From: Wurfbainia villosa
Taxonomy: Eukaryota > Streptophyta > Magnoliopsida > Zingiberales > Zingiberaceae
Reading direction: 5' to 3'
Length of the DNA: 64,000 nucleotides
Assembly (NCBI GenBank): GCA_025175895.1
Contig: JAKLTH010000238.1
Coordinates: 7,068,001-7,132,000, forward strand
Notes under the pieces: generated by a model
What the model was told of the DNA's origin: nothing
What the model saw: only the letters and a program-made list of their open reading frames with translations
Database searches by the model: none
Made by a program: the position numbers and the translations under genes
In this document: positions 53,000 to 64,000 of the stretch, piece by piece
Position numbering within the stretch: position 1 is the stretch's first letter
How the letters are laid out: each line of letters opens with the position of its first letter

Positions 53000-54800
53000 G
53001 TTCACTTAAACATTGAGGGGCCAATGTGGTTATGTTCTCCCCAACTCTGTTGGCCCCCCGAGTTGAAGAATTCATTATTCTATATTTTCCACTATTCGGT
53101 TCCATTAACTTCCCAAGTTGAAGGATCCAATTATTTTTTGTTATCTTTCGTTGGCTTTGTTGGTTTTTCGAGCTGAGAGAGTGAGGTAGTCTTGTATAAT
53201 ATCTTTCCTCACTTCGTTGTTTTTTTATGAGTCAAAGACTAAGGGGTTCTTTCTTATTATTTTCCTTTCTTACTCCATAGGTATTTGAGAGTTGCAGGAT
53301 CTTATTTATTATTCTCTCTAATTACGTGGGTATTCGAGAGTCGAGGAATCGAGCTTATTATTTTCTCTCCGACTCTACAAGTACTCGGGAGTCATGAGAT
53401 CGAGCTTATTATTCTCTCTCCTATTCCGTGGGCATTTGGAAGCTGAGGGATTGAGATGTTCTTCCATATTATCTTCTCCCCAACTTTGCTGATTTTCCAA
53501 GCCGAGGAATTGAGACAGTGATTCGTATTTATTCTCTCCTGGGCTTTGTTGGTCTTCCAAGCCGAGGGATTGAGACGGTCTTCCATATTATTCTCTCTCA
53601 AGATTCAATTGTCTTCTGAGTCGAGGAAGCGAAACGGTCTTCTATATTATTCTCTCTTTAGCTTTATTGGTATTTCAAGCGAAGGAGTCGAGATTGTCAT
53701 CCATATTATCTTTTCCTCGTCGCTGCTAATTTTCTAAACCGAAGGATTGAGATGATTTTTCATATTATTATCTCTCCAACTCTGTGGATATTCGGGAGTC
53801 GAGGATTAAACTTATCATTTTCTCCTACTCTATGGGTATGCAGGAGTAATGAGATTGAATTCGTTATTCTCTCTCCGACCCTATAGCTATTCGGGAGTCA
53901 CGGAATCGAGCCTCTTATTATTTCTCTCCCCGACTTCCTAGGTATTTTGGAGTCACAAGATCAAGTTTGTTATTCTATCCCCAACTCCACAGGCACTTGC
54001 GAGTTGTGGGATCGAGTTTATTGTTCTTTTTCCAACTCCGCGGGTACTCAAGAGTTGCATAATCAAATTTATTATTCTCTCCTCGACTCCATAAGTATTC
54101 GGGAGTCGCAAAATCGAGTTCATTATTCTCTCGCCAATGCACGAGTATTCAGGAGTTGAGAGATCAAACCTTTTATTATTTCTCTCCTCAACTCCACTAG
54201 TATTCAGGAGTTGTAGAATCGAATTTATTATTCCTTCTCCAATTCCCAATATTTTCCTCTGTCAGGGATAGAGTTGTCTATCAATTTCTCTATCAAGTAC
54301 ATAACATTTTTTTTACCAGGGACAAAATCACCTATATATTTCTCTATCAAATACAGGGCCGCCTACAACATAGGGCCGCCTACAACATTTCCCCTGTTAA
54401 GAACAAGGTCACTTGTAAATTTCTCTATCAAGGACAAAGTCGCTTACAGTATTTTCTCTATTAGGGATAAGGTCATCTATATATTTCTTTATTAAGGATA
54501 GAGTCGTCTACAACATTCCTCTATCAAGGTCAAAGTCGCTTATATATTCTTTTGTCAGAGATAGAGTCGCTTATAGTATTTCCCTTATCAGGGATAGAGT
54601 CACCTATATATTCATCTGTTAGAAATAAAGTTGCCTACGGTATTTTCTTTGTGAGGGATAGAATTATCTATATATTCCTCTGTCATAGATAAAGTCACCT
54701 ATAGCATTTCCTCTATTAGAAATAGAGTCGCCTATATATTTATTTTGTTAGGAACAGAGTCACCTACAACATTTCCTTTGTCAAAGATTGAATTCGCCGA
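53000..54800. repeat. long minisatellite arrays (two unit families)
   Basis: 53040-54250: ~20 degenerate units of ~55-62 bp with 'ttattattctctctccgactctacgggtattcgggagtc'. 54250-54800: ~28-bp half-units with 'ctctgtcagggatagagtcgcctatatatt' alternating with 'cctacaacatttcc'. Reading frames here follow the repeats and are not genes. Probably the leader of a non-autonomous LTR element. Confidence 0.8.
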
Positions 54801-54828
54801 TAGCATTTCCTCCGTTCTCCTTGGGACA

Positions 54829-55085
54829 ATCAGCAAATCTTCAGCATTTGGTGTTGATATGTTCGGAGGGAACGGATGAGCTCCCGCAGTGGCTGCCCGG
54901 CTTGATTGAGCAGTATAACAACAATGTCAGCACAAACAAGAGTTTGAGGAAGTTCGAGATGCAGTGCATTCTGCAACTGCTTAAGAGCTGTCTCCAGGGG
55001 AATGAGAATTGAGGCATCATCGAGCAAATTCCCAATGTCCAAGTCCTAATGTTTTCCGGCAAAGCATACATGCTATACATCAAGG
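54829..55085 (+). pseudogene. NLR-5 fragment: C-terminal NLR piece
   Basis: It matches 'LQHLVLICSEGTDELPQWLP' and the following tail of NLR-2 (~50460 onward). The conserved Trp in GNENW is a TGA stop (~55012), and the end beyond it drifts. The 5' side joins the minisatellite directly. Confidence 0.85.
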
Positions 55086-55092
55086 ATCCCTA

Positions 55093-55228
55093 TAACTATC
55101 TCACGTATCTTGGCCACTATATTAAAATCTATAAGATCCTCTATGATTTGTCTCTCTTACAATGATCGTGGAACAAATCGATGAGACCACTAAATTGACG
55201 ATTTCAATATTTTGATAAATATATTGAT
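55093..55228 (+). repeat. tRNA-derived SINE copy 5 (3' part)
   Basis: 'cctctatgatttgtctctcttacaatgatcgtgg' and 'ctaaattgacgatttcaat' match the 3' half of SINE copy 1. The head is missing. It interrupts the tail of NLR fragment 5. Confidence 0.55.
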
Positions 55229-56209
55229 AAATTAAATTAATAATACTGGTAACAGAAGAAAAGTTTAAGAGAAATTATGATAAGAGATTAATGATGTAAA
55301 TATAGAAAATTATGACCTTAACCATATGTTGTTCTTTTCAACTTATATAAGATGTATCATTTTATATAATCCACTTCTTTTTTTTTTCACCCACATAATC
55401 ACATACTTAGCTCGTGTGGGGTGCAATAGCAACAACTATGAAGCGATTTTACCATTTACCTGTGGACCCATGAGAAGTTAATAACTCAGGAAGTTGAAAA
55501 TTAAAGGAGTTGGGCAACTCGAGAAATCAAAAGTTAAAGGAGTCAAGAACTCGATAACTCAAGAAATCCAAAGAAATTGGGAATGGAGAAAGTTGGGAAC
55601 TCAGAAGTTGGGAATCTCGAGATCATAGACGAGATTTTTTTCGATAGTTGTCACATCTGGTCTCCTAATAGTCCTATCCAATGATAACTCCCGAATACAT
55701 GACATATCAGATGGATATTTTATGTAACAATCGCCGCCTAATAGACTCTCAAGGGGCTCAATTGGCAGATAATTTCGGTTGTTGAGCATCAAAGCTACTC
55801 TATAAGAGCTAGTTGAGGTAAAAAAAATCTCTCTGAGTATTTTTCTACTAATTACACTCTACATTCTACATTTCACTTTTCATACCTTTTCTCATGTTTG
55901 ACTCAAGTATCAAAATGAAGTATCGACGCCTTTTAACTCATGTTACAGTGAACAAAAATTTACTACCGTGAGATGCACCATCCGTGCATATTTGTGTGTT
56001 CACTTTTGAAGTTTTTGATCTCAAAATTAATTGTGGAGATATGTATATAATTCTAGTAAAATTACTTCAAAGGTATGCATATAATTAGTTGTTTAACTTT
56101 TGTCTATATTTTGTTCTAACATAATTACAATTTACGCGCAGCTAACGGTATGGTAAATCTAGCTCGTGCGAGGCATGACAGCAAAACTATGAAGTGATTT
56201 TACCATTTA
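55229..56209. other. intergenic DNA with a ~55-bp direct repeat
   Basis: 'agctcgtg.g.ggc..agcaa.aactatgaagcgattttaccatttacc' occurs at 55410-55460 and 56158-56205. 55480-55620 is rich in 'aactc.gaagttgg' short repeats. No gene is seen. Confidence 0.5.
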
Positions 56210-56560
56210 CCACTTCTAAATGACGGAACAGAGTTGGATTAAGCAATGAGTCGTTAAGGTATCATTTAACACTTGATTACGTTGCAAGATTCTCGAGAAC
56301 AAGTAATTCAGGGTCTTCATTTGTGTATGTGTTTTTTTTTTTTTTTTCAATTAGTTTTATAGTTCTATGACAGCCCAAATGACTAACCTCATTGAAGGAC
56401 CAATTCATTTTTAAGCTTTAGTTGCATAACAAAAACATTAAATCACATTTCATCCCATGGCATGTCCGAATCGCCTTTACAAAGGAGAATTCATGCGAAT
56501 CCAATAAAAAAAAGTTATACTAATTTGAAGCGAAGAGACTGTTCATATCAATTACAGTAA
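56210..56560 (+). repeat. NLR downstream segment, separated copy
   Basis: Alignable with 51560-51880 ('gcaagattctcgagaacaag', 'catcccatggcatgtcc', 'atccaataaaaaa.agtta'). It marks the far end of the NLR-5 unit. Confidence 0.6.
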
Positions 56561-58059
56561 CGATCAAGAGGAAGACAATCTATTACTAGAGATGTTTGTT
56601 AATTTCTTTTTTATCATTTTTGGTTATTAGGCTTGATGCTTTAATCCTAACAGTCGGTCGAATGAATTGCTAAAGCCAAGGTCGAGTTCGGTGAGGGATG
56701 TGCACTGATAAAAATGAATTAGAAGGCTTCTCCAAATCTAAAGTCAGATGGGTCGTTAAGAATGTCAGGAAAGCAAAGGCTTAGTATTGTGTGTATACCT
56801 AGTTTCCTTTGAGGGTTGCCATTATATACTTAGAGGGACAAATAGATAGAAATCTTTTCCTGTTATCTTCGGGCCACTTCCTTAAGGCTTGTGACCCCAA
56901 TCAATGTTCCATGTAATTTATCTTTTTCGTATTGATTGAGGGACTGATAAAAACATTGAGAACGAACGAATCGTCTTTTTCCACCAATGACCCCAGCTAA
57001 TCAGCACTTGCTACGGTTGACTTCACTAGGTAAATCAACCCATTGCGTTTAGGTCTTTTTACTCCCAAGCCCAAGCTGAGTAGATCTTTGCCGGTGGATG
57101 TTTGCTCGAATTTAGATCATTATTAATATATATTTATATATGCTAAACAAATGAAATAATAATAATAATAAATTCACCTTAGTCGGTGGTAACATATAAT
57201 AATTTGTAACTTTAAATTTCAATTTAAAATCTTATATAAGTGTACTTGCCTTATTGTTTTGTTCTCTTCAATACAATTAAATTTATATTTAATTATCCAT
57301 CTAACAATTTATTTTTCTCCCCCTCCAATTTTACAGATATAGACACCTTTTTTATATTATAATTGATTTTGCCGTATATAAAGTCATTCAAAAATTTCGA
57401 CCGATTGATTTTTTATTTGGATTCTATTTGAATGTATTTTTATTTTATTTCGTTGATCTTCTATTTATATGATTTTGTAATTTTATTTAAAAAATACCTA
57501 TATAAGTATAGATAAATTATTGAATTCCTTGAGTTATTTTGATAATATGATTCCTAAGTCTTTTGTTATTATACTATTACCGAGTAAGATACCTCTTAGT
57601 TAGCAAAATAATATCCTTGGAGTATAACATTGGCCTTCTTACATGAAAGTGCACACGATCGATGTGTGAATTCATTTGTTGCTAAAATAGGTTTTTAAAA
57701 GATTCTTTTGTTAATTTTATTAAAAATTATATAAAATGAGATCTTTTGGGGGTAAAAAATCAAAAGGGCACTTCACAACGCCTAAATTCATTTTATTCTC
57801 AAAAATATTTTTATTTTTAATGCTATTGTAGCAGTTATAAAATGATAGTTGTTATACAATTGTAGTAGCTAGTAGCTACCATCTTATAGTTACTGTATAG
57901 TTGTAGTAGCTGTGGCCTCATAGCTACAATACACCGTTATAACAGATAGAGTCCTGTAGCTGTTACACAATTACAGTAGCTACCATTTCATAGCTACAAT
58001 AGAATCTCATAACTATTATAATTTACAACTACATAGTCGGAAATTAATGGAATTCGCCC
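56561..58059. other. AT-rich intergenic DNA with 'gtagctac' repeats
   Basis: No gene. 57820-58035 contains many direct and inverted copies of 'ttgtagtagctac/gtagctacaat'; a further copy is at 58550-58572. It may be the edge of a MITE or a minisatellite. Confidence 0.45.
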
Positions 58060-58240
58060 TCTCGGCTAATGTGCAACGGATTTATCGATAATACAAGAGT
58101 CGATTCCAATATGAAGTGAAATATCCACTTGGCTCCTTCCCTCCTAATCGAGTTAAAATACCTGTGTGATTTATCATTCTTCTACAATGACTATGGGATA
58201 GATGATGAGGAGTCTCAGGGCAAGGAATAGCGTGTTTTTG
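58060..58240 (+). repeat. tRNA-derived SINE copy 6
   Basis: B box-like 'gagtcgattcc' (58100-58110) and body 'acctgtgtgatttatcattcttctacaatgactatggga'. It aligns with SINE copy 1 but is more diverged. Confidence 0.45.
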
Positions 58241-58574
58241 CCGCCAAGGCAATTAATGGGATTCACTTAATATTTGTCAATGTAGTGCCCTTTTATATTT
58301 ATTTTTATAATTATTTTTAAAATTTTACAAACTTTTAATACAATGAATAAAAAAAAATGTAAATAGATTTAATGGTATAAAGAGCAATAACATGCTAAAT
58401 TAAATTTAAATTGTTAAAATTTTCAATTAAAATTATTATAAATTTTCAATTTATAATTTTATTTAAATTTTATAATCTTTTTAATAGATTGAACATAAAT
58501 TTAAATTGATATTTTTAAAACAATTATTGACGAAGTGAGTACCATGAGTTTGTGTAGTTGTAGTAGCTACTCCA
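58241..58574. other. AT-rich DNA, nothing recognised
   Basis: Very AT-rich spacer between two SINE copies. No gene or RNA seen. Confidence 0.5.
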
Positions 58575-58680
58575 AAAGGTTGGAATCATAAATTTAGTCG
58601 TCTTCATTGGTTTGTCCCATGACTATTGTAAAAAAGGTAAATCACGAAAGATCATATCGACCTTGACGTGGTAGTCAAGA
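58575..58680 (-). repeat. tRNA-derived SINE copy 7 (3' part)
   Basis: Minus strand: 'tagtcaagatgt' region reads 'ctaccacgtcaaggtcgatatgatctttcgtgatttacc' and 'cccatgactattg' matches on the plus strand. The head is missing where the LTR of G3 starts at ~58681, so G3 may have inserted into it. Confidence 0.5.
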
Positions 58681-61456
58681 TGTTAAATACTGAAAATTTT
58701 AAAATATAAATTTAATGGCCAAAAATTTAGAGAAATAATCTTGGAAACTTTTTGGAATTTTTAGGGAATTTTAGAAATTTTTTCGGAATTTTTCTGGATT
58801 TAAACGGAGCCCATACAAGATATTTATGGGGATAATTAATTTACTAAGGGGTTAATAAAAATAAAACCTAGGTTTCTCTCTAATTTTTCCCCGATTCCCG
58901 TTCCCAAACTTCCCGAGCCCTTTTTCCTCACGTCGCGACCCTCAACACCGCTCGCGCCCGCATCTCCGCCGGATTCTCGCGCGATCCCCTCTCTGTCGTT
59001 GCCGCCTGAGCCGTCCTCGCCTTTGACCGCCGTCGAGCCTTCTTCCTCGCGTCGCCACCCACAATCCGCGGCCACCAGATCACTGCTTCTTCCTCGCGCG
59101 CTCGCCGTCCGCAGGCGCACGCGCCGGCTTCGCTGCCACTGACGCCGCTCGAGCCTGCGACCGCTTTCTCCACTCGCCCCCGTCGCCGTAGTTCGCTCCT
59201 CCGCAAGCGCCGGCAACGCCGCCCTTACCTGTGTCCGTAGCCACCGCGGTGTCGCCACCTCGGCTCGCCGTCTTCACCTTCTCGGCGAGTTTCTACCGGT
59301 AGCAAGGTAAGGGGCCGACCCTCTTCTTGATATTTGGATGAGTGCTAAACCTAGCCGTGCGATTTTTGCCGGAACAAAAGCAGGGGCATAGGCGTTGGAT
59401 TTTTCCGGTGAAGAGGGATTGTGAGCACTAATCGCAGCCGGTGAACAGGGCTGCCAGTTTTAGGGGATTGCTGCCGGTGGAGGTTCCTAGGGCTGGTAAG
59501 TTTGATCTACCCTCATTTCATCTGTTAATTGTTGGATTTTGTTAGGTATCAATGTATTGTGGGGGAATGAAGAGGTAATGGTGGCTGTGATTTGGGGTTT
59601 TGACAGGTTGAGAGGGCTGTGAGGTTTTATTGGGTTTCAATGTGGCTGTAAATACAGTTAGTGCGACTGTGAAATTGAAGGTTGAGGATTTGGGATATGC
59701 TGTACAGGATTTTTGGGCAACGATTAGGCTGTAGAGGTTGTTGGGCTTAAGGTGAGTCCTAAACTAACCCATAGTTGTTGGCTGTGAAATTTAAGATGGA
59801 GAATTAGTAAGTTCAGATATGGGTGTTTATAAATGGATAATATGTTGTTAATTTGTTTAAGGGTCGATAGGGATTAATGCGGAGGATTGATTAGGTTAAA
59901 TGGGATAACTAGATCAATCTAGTTGACCGGGATTTTATTAAGCATTTGGGTTAATTGGTTTAAGTCCGAAATCGGCTTAGGATTCGATTTGTCGGTGGAT
60001 TGCATTTTTGTGCTTAACAAAGGTTATGCTATATGCAGGTTTCGGTCACGAGGCAGGTCCCCAGTCGTGACGATTTGGTTCTTTTTGCGGATATATATTC
60101 AGGCGGGTATTTTGACTTGTCTTTTTGATATAGTCATGTTGATATGCTAGATAGTTATAGCTTGCAATAGTTTTCATGTTTATCTACCTTGCATGTTATT
60201 ATGCCTATTTGACACATGCATTTGATCAGTTTATAGTTATACTTTCCCTGTTTTACTTGGATCATGTATATATACCTTTTTATTGTGCATATTATTCGGA
60301 TACATATGTTAGTTGGTATTACATGCTTTAGTGTCATGCACCATCTTGCATGATTGCATGCTGGCTGGACGAGGTTCCATTATTGTTGATCCCATGACGA
60401 TTACATGCTGCACACACCGCCACTCATGGGTTAGTGGTACATCGAGGGTGTGTGCGATTGCTCTGTCGAGCTCCATTGGCTCGCCGTAGCGTAGCGATGA
60501 GCGTGGTAGCGGACGGATCCCTCCTCTCGTCTAGAGGAGATGAGAGCTTAGCTCCCCACTATGTTTAGAGGCGGGAGGATAGGTGTACTGACAACATCCC
60601 CGTCCACTCGGTCACTCGGGAAGCGATGATGGCGAGTACTGATTGTCATAGCCCTACCCACTCGGCTTCACCATCACGTAGGCGTGTAGTGGTAGCGTCG
60701 AGGGTGACCATATCATATACGCAGCATGCATTTTTGCATAGATCGCATTTGTATTGTGTTTATTGCATTTTTTATTGATGTCTTGGATGTTGCATATGAT
60801 TGTCGTATGCATCTGAATTCATATTCATATATGATGATGACTTTATCTCTTATAGTAGGGCACATACTCCTATATCAGTAGGAGATTGGTGAGTCTGATC
60901 CTTTTGCATTTATTTCTTGCTTACCATATATATGAGGTATCTTGGCATGATTAGTATTATTAGCTATATCTTGCTATTCATATCGACTAGTATCCGCTAA
61001 GTTCTTTGAACTTATCCGTAGTTTTATTTTTATTTCGGGATGAAGGCTCGGAGAGTCCAGTTGCCAATCCCCCTCGTCGAAGTGGATAGGTTTTTATTTG
61101 TCTTATGGTTTTGGATTTTGTATAGAAGATATGTTTAGGTCCTGATGTTTTGGTTATGTACTCGTGGATTTGTGGTGTCTTTGTAGACCTTTATTCAGAT
61201 TTTATTCCGATCGGTTTTGGTTGGGTTATTCCTGCTCAGATGGCAGAAGGGGTAAGTCTAGTTAGTGTAGACTTATATTTACCTTGATTTGTTGGCCTGA
61301 GGCCTATTTGATTACCTACGTGTGATGTTTGGATTCCGGTCGTGTTGACCGATGTATAGTGGCCGTGTAGGCTTTGTATGAAAATTGGTATTGTCACCCG
61401 TACAGGGGAGGTACTGCCGGATTTTTGTCTGGCGGGGATTCCCTCAGGGCATGACA
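58681..61456 (+). repeat. LTR of Ty3/gypsy-like element G3
   Basis: The right edge is clear: ...AGGGCATGACA at 61456, eight bases before a tRNA-Met primer site. The left edge at 58681 (TGTTAAATAC) is a guess from TG and the SINE break. It contains 'ttttcggaatttttctgg' repeats (58770-58800), 'ataaaacctagg', and a GC-rich stretch at 58900-59290 whose open frames on both strands look like LTR sequence, not a gene. Confidence 0.6.
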
Positions 61457-61463
61457 ATTTATT

Positions 61464-61475
61464 TGGTATCAGAGC
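61464..61475 (+). other. primer-binding site of G3
   Basis: TGGTATCAGAGC on the plus strand, eight bases after the LTR end ATGACA. Confidence 0.85.
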
Positions 61476-64000
61476 CTAGGTTTCCGAGTTCCTTAGGGTC
61501 TTTGGGTTTTTGGAGTTCGCCACGTTTGGCAGGTTAACTGGGTATTTTGAGTTGCAGATTCGCGATCTTTATGTTTGAAAATTATCGAGGTATTATGGCG
61601 AATCGATATGGGGATTTATTTAGAAAATTTTCTAGATTTAGTACATATTTGTATTGGTTATATGGATTATGCAGTTTACTTAGATAGCATTTGATTATTA
61701 ATTGTTATTACTGCTATACGTAGCTAGTTATCACTGTGATATAAATGATAAGATATTATTGGTAGATGTTTACCTCTTAGGATTTGACTAGTATTAGGAT
61801 TATTAGACTAGTTGAATAATATGACTAAGATGGATAAATTCGTAGAAGGCATGAGGACATGATTACATTGCTTACGTAGTTTAGGGTATATACAGACATC
61901 TGATACTTTATTTATTATTGCCTTGACTTTGTTCTGGCATGACCCTTTAGTTATACCCTAATTAATTTCAGCCATTGATTCCCATTAGTATGACTATGCT
62001 GTCGTTTATTAGACAGCTTGTTATATGTTTATATGGTTATGTGTTTTTGCGGTGGATACCATGATTAAGACTAGTAGGGATAGAATAACTTAGATGAATT
62101 TATTCTGTAGGAGCGGATCTCAGGAATGAAACAATATTAGTGGAACCCTAGGTGTAATAACCCGGATGTGCATATTGGTATATGTTTATCCATTTATTGT
62201 TTCAGTGATACGGTGATCGGACTAGTAGAGTTCGTATGGTTAGGATGCAATTAATCCTTACTATATCTCCCAATCATGGTTGAGATGACCTACTGTAAGG
62301 TTATATTTTTGCGTTATTCGTTCGAAGTTGGTGATAATCGGATTCGTATGACGCCTGTAGCTAGATAGCTACTTTACATCTTAAGTACCCACGAGATTTG
62401 TTTCAGTAGCATGTCATGTAGCATGTATAATTTAGGCTTAACCCTCTTGACGGGCTTGATAGTAGATTTGTGGTCTTTATTGGCCTTGAAAGGTGTTTCT
62501 TGTTAGTTGGGACGAAACCTTATGATTAATCGTCTCGACGGGATTATTAGTGGACTTATGATTTTGATCGACCTTGATAACCGATCATGTTAGAAGGGTT
62601 GAAACGCTAGATTTAACCATCTCGACTTATTTATCTATTAGTCGATGATCTTTACCGCTTTCTGTAAACATTTCGTATTAGAGGTGTCAAACCCTCACTG
62701 ACCGCCAATGGGTTTAATTATGATCGGTGATCTTTATCGATTTTGTTAGTCGATCATGCTGATGTATCGATAACCCTAGGCTTAACAACCTAGGATAATC
62801 GCTCACACGACCTATTGGTGGTAGTACGCTAGCGCGCATACCAATAACTAGATATCTATACGCGCGGTCCGCAAGAGACTCATTCGTGGTAGCATGTCAT
62901 CGCCGCAGACATCGAGTCTTTCACCGCTGTCTATCCACGAGTTTCATTTGTGGTAGCAGGTGCGCGTAGACAGTGCTTAGCATATTGATTGTCGACCCAT
63001 GGGTTACATTCGTGGTAGCCCATAGATAGTTCCCTTTTTGTGCAAGAGCCACGAGGCTTTGTCGTGGTATCCGGATGTGCACTGCTTGTAGATTTCAGTG
63101 GTTGTGTATGTTACGGGTATATTTGTTATACCGTCAGCGAGAGATCGATATTGGTACTCGAGAGTTGGGTTACTCAAATTGTTTCCTTTGACTTCCATTA
63201 GTGCATTACGAGTGCACTATTGACTATCCATCATCGAATGGTCAGATTTACTTACCTCCTCACTTATCCTCTAGGTTAATCATGGAGGACGTGTCCGACC
63301 TACCTTCGTGTGTCGCCGAGAGTCCTCGTGCTTGTCCAATCGCATCGTCGAGATGCCGCTTTATTTACTTTATCTGTTGCATTTTATTATGCACTTTGGA
63401 TTTCATTTGATTTGGTGTCATAAAACTATTTTACTTTAATTGATATATATTTAGTCGCATGCATGCATTATTAAAATACCGGTATTTCTATAATTATTTC
63501 GAGGTTTTTACCAGATTTGTCATGGATTTTGAATATTGTCACTAAGGGGCTCCTGGCCATTCGATTTACGGATACGCCTCGTGACGTGACAATTTTATTG
63601 GCTCATTTTGGTGGGGTTTTGTGTTCAAGGATTTTCTTTTCCTTGGATTTTTGGGAGTTCTCGGGTTTTGGGACCAAGCAAGCTGAAGAATATCTCTGAG
63701 CTATAGGAAAAGTATTGTCTTTAGTGGTTACTGTGCTTTGGTGGTTAGGAAAACTATTGACTTAGTGAAATTGTCCCTACTCATGGTCGAGGACGAGGTC
63801 GATGACGTATTGACCTTGCGGAACCTAACGATGATTTCAGAAGTACGGACTCTTAGAGGTGCCAACTGATGTCGAATTAGGAAGCTAGAGATTTGACCCG
63901 CTAGCCACCCATTAGGAGGACAAGGAGTAAACCCTCGGAGAGTATCAGTCCCTACTAATAGTGATTTGGTTATGGATAAGGCGTGTATGCGTACACTGGT
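61476..64000 (+). mobile_element. G3 leader region, no coding sequence reached
   Basis: The stretch after the primer site shows no gag-like frame before the window ends. It contains two repeat fields (62440-62800 and 62810-63080). A 60-codon plus frame at 63517-63699 has no motif I recognise. The leader would be over 2.5 kb, or G3 is a non-coding derivative. Confidence 0.5.
62440..63080. repeat. G3 leader repeat fields
   Basis: 62440-62800: about four ~100-115-bp degenerate units with 'taaccatctcgacgggatta...gatctttatcgacctt...gatcatgtt'. 62810-63080: four units of ~60 bp marked by 'cattcgtggtagc'. Confidence 0.65.

Noticed and set aside
58836..59258. 140-codon Arg/Ala-rich minus-strand frame
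   Set aside because: It lies in a GC-rich part of the G3 LTR with open frames on several phases and no motif. Low complexity explains it.
63517..63699. 60-codon plus-strand frame in the G3 leader
   Set aside because: Short, no motif, and lies in a degenerate non-coding leader.

Overview
The window is nuclear DNA of a flowering plant. It holds intronless CC-NB-ARC-LRR resistance genes, a histone H4 gene with a plant-type histone promoter, and many plant LTR retrotransposons primed by initiator tRNA-Met. The 'MAMVLDFFVSRF' start and overall style of the resistance genes suggest a monocot. That is recognition only, and I cannot name the species.

Layout. 1-16857: nested and recombined LTR retrotransposons, all on the minus strand. 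They are the 5' end of a Ty3/gypsy element (G1, 1-2000), a truncated Ty1/copia element (C1, 2001-7935) and a Ty3/gypsy chromovirus-like element (G2, 7936-16857). 16858-22935: a U3-like hairpin remnant, a tRNA-derived SINE, then intact NLR-1 (18791-22126) and its conserved 3' region. 22940-32300: an LTR remnant and a nested tandem-repeat field, split by copia element C2 (23402-31154; 5-bp ACTGT target duplication, LTRs with 3 differences in 329 bp). 32635-34750: two broken NLR tail fragments. 34872-35183: histone H4 on the minus strand. 35795-47125: SINEs, a hairpin MITE candidate, LTR remnants, minisatellites, a decayed CACTA (TNP2) transposase and an unclassified 400-bp dispersed repeat. 47411-50746: intact NLR-2. 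51950-54800: an LTR-like stretch and long minisatellite arrays. 54829-55085: a fifth NLR tail fragment. 58681-64000: the LTR and leader of another Ty3/gypsy-like element (G3) on the plus strand.

How the parts relate. NLR-1 and NLR-2 are paralogues of identical length (1111 aa), about 28.6 kb apart and in the same orientation. With three tail fragments they form a small R-gene cluster broken up by transposons. All copies with an intact end carry the same short intron starting directly after the stop codon. The two full genes share a nearly invariant ~720-bp tract over the late CC and early NB-ARC, which suggests gene conversion. Histone H4 is the only housekeeping gene seen.

Most unusual observation. 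Both copia elements, although from families with unrelated LTRs, carry a homologous extra reading frame in the sense direction between the 5' LTR and gag. It encodes about 170 residues: a helical, Gag-like N-terminal part, an acidic linker, and a C-terminal hydrophobic segment preceded by basic residues. I do not recognise it as a standard copia component. A second theme is that almost every LTR-element leader here is filled with a different private minisatellite.
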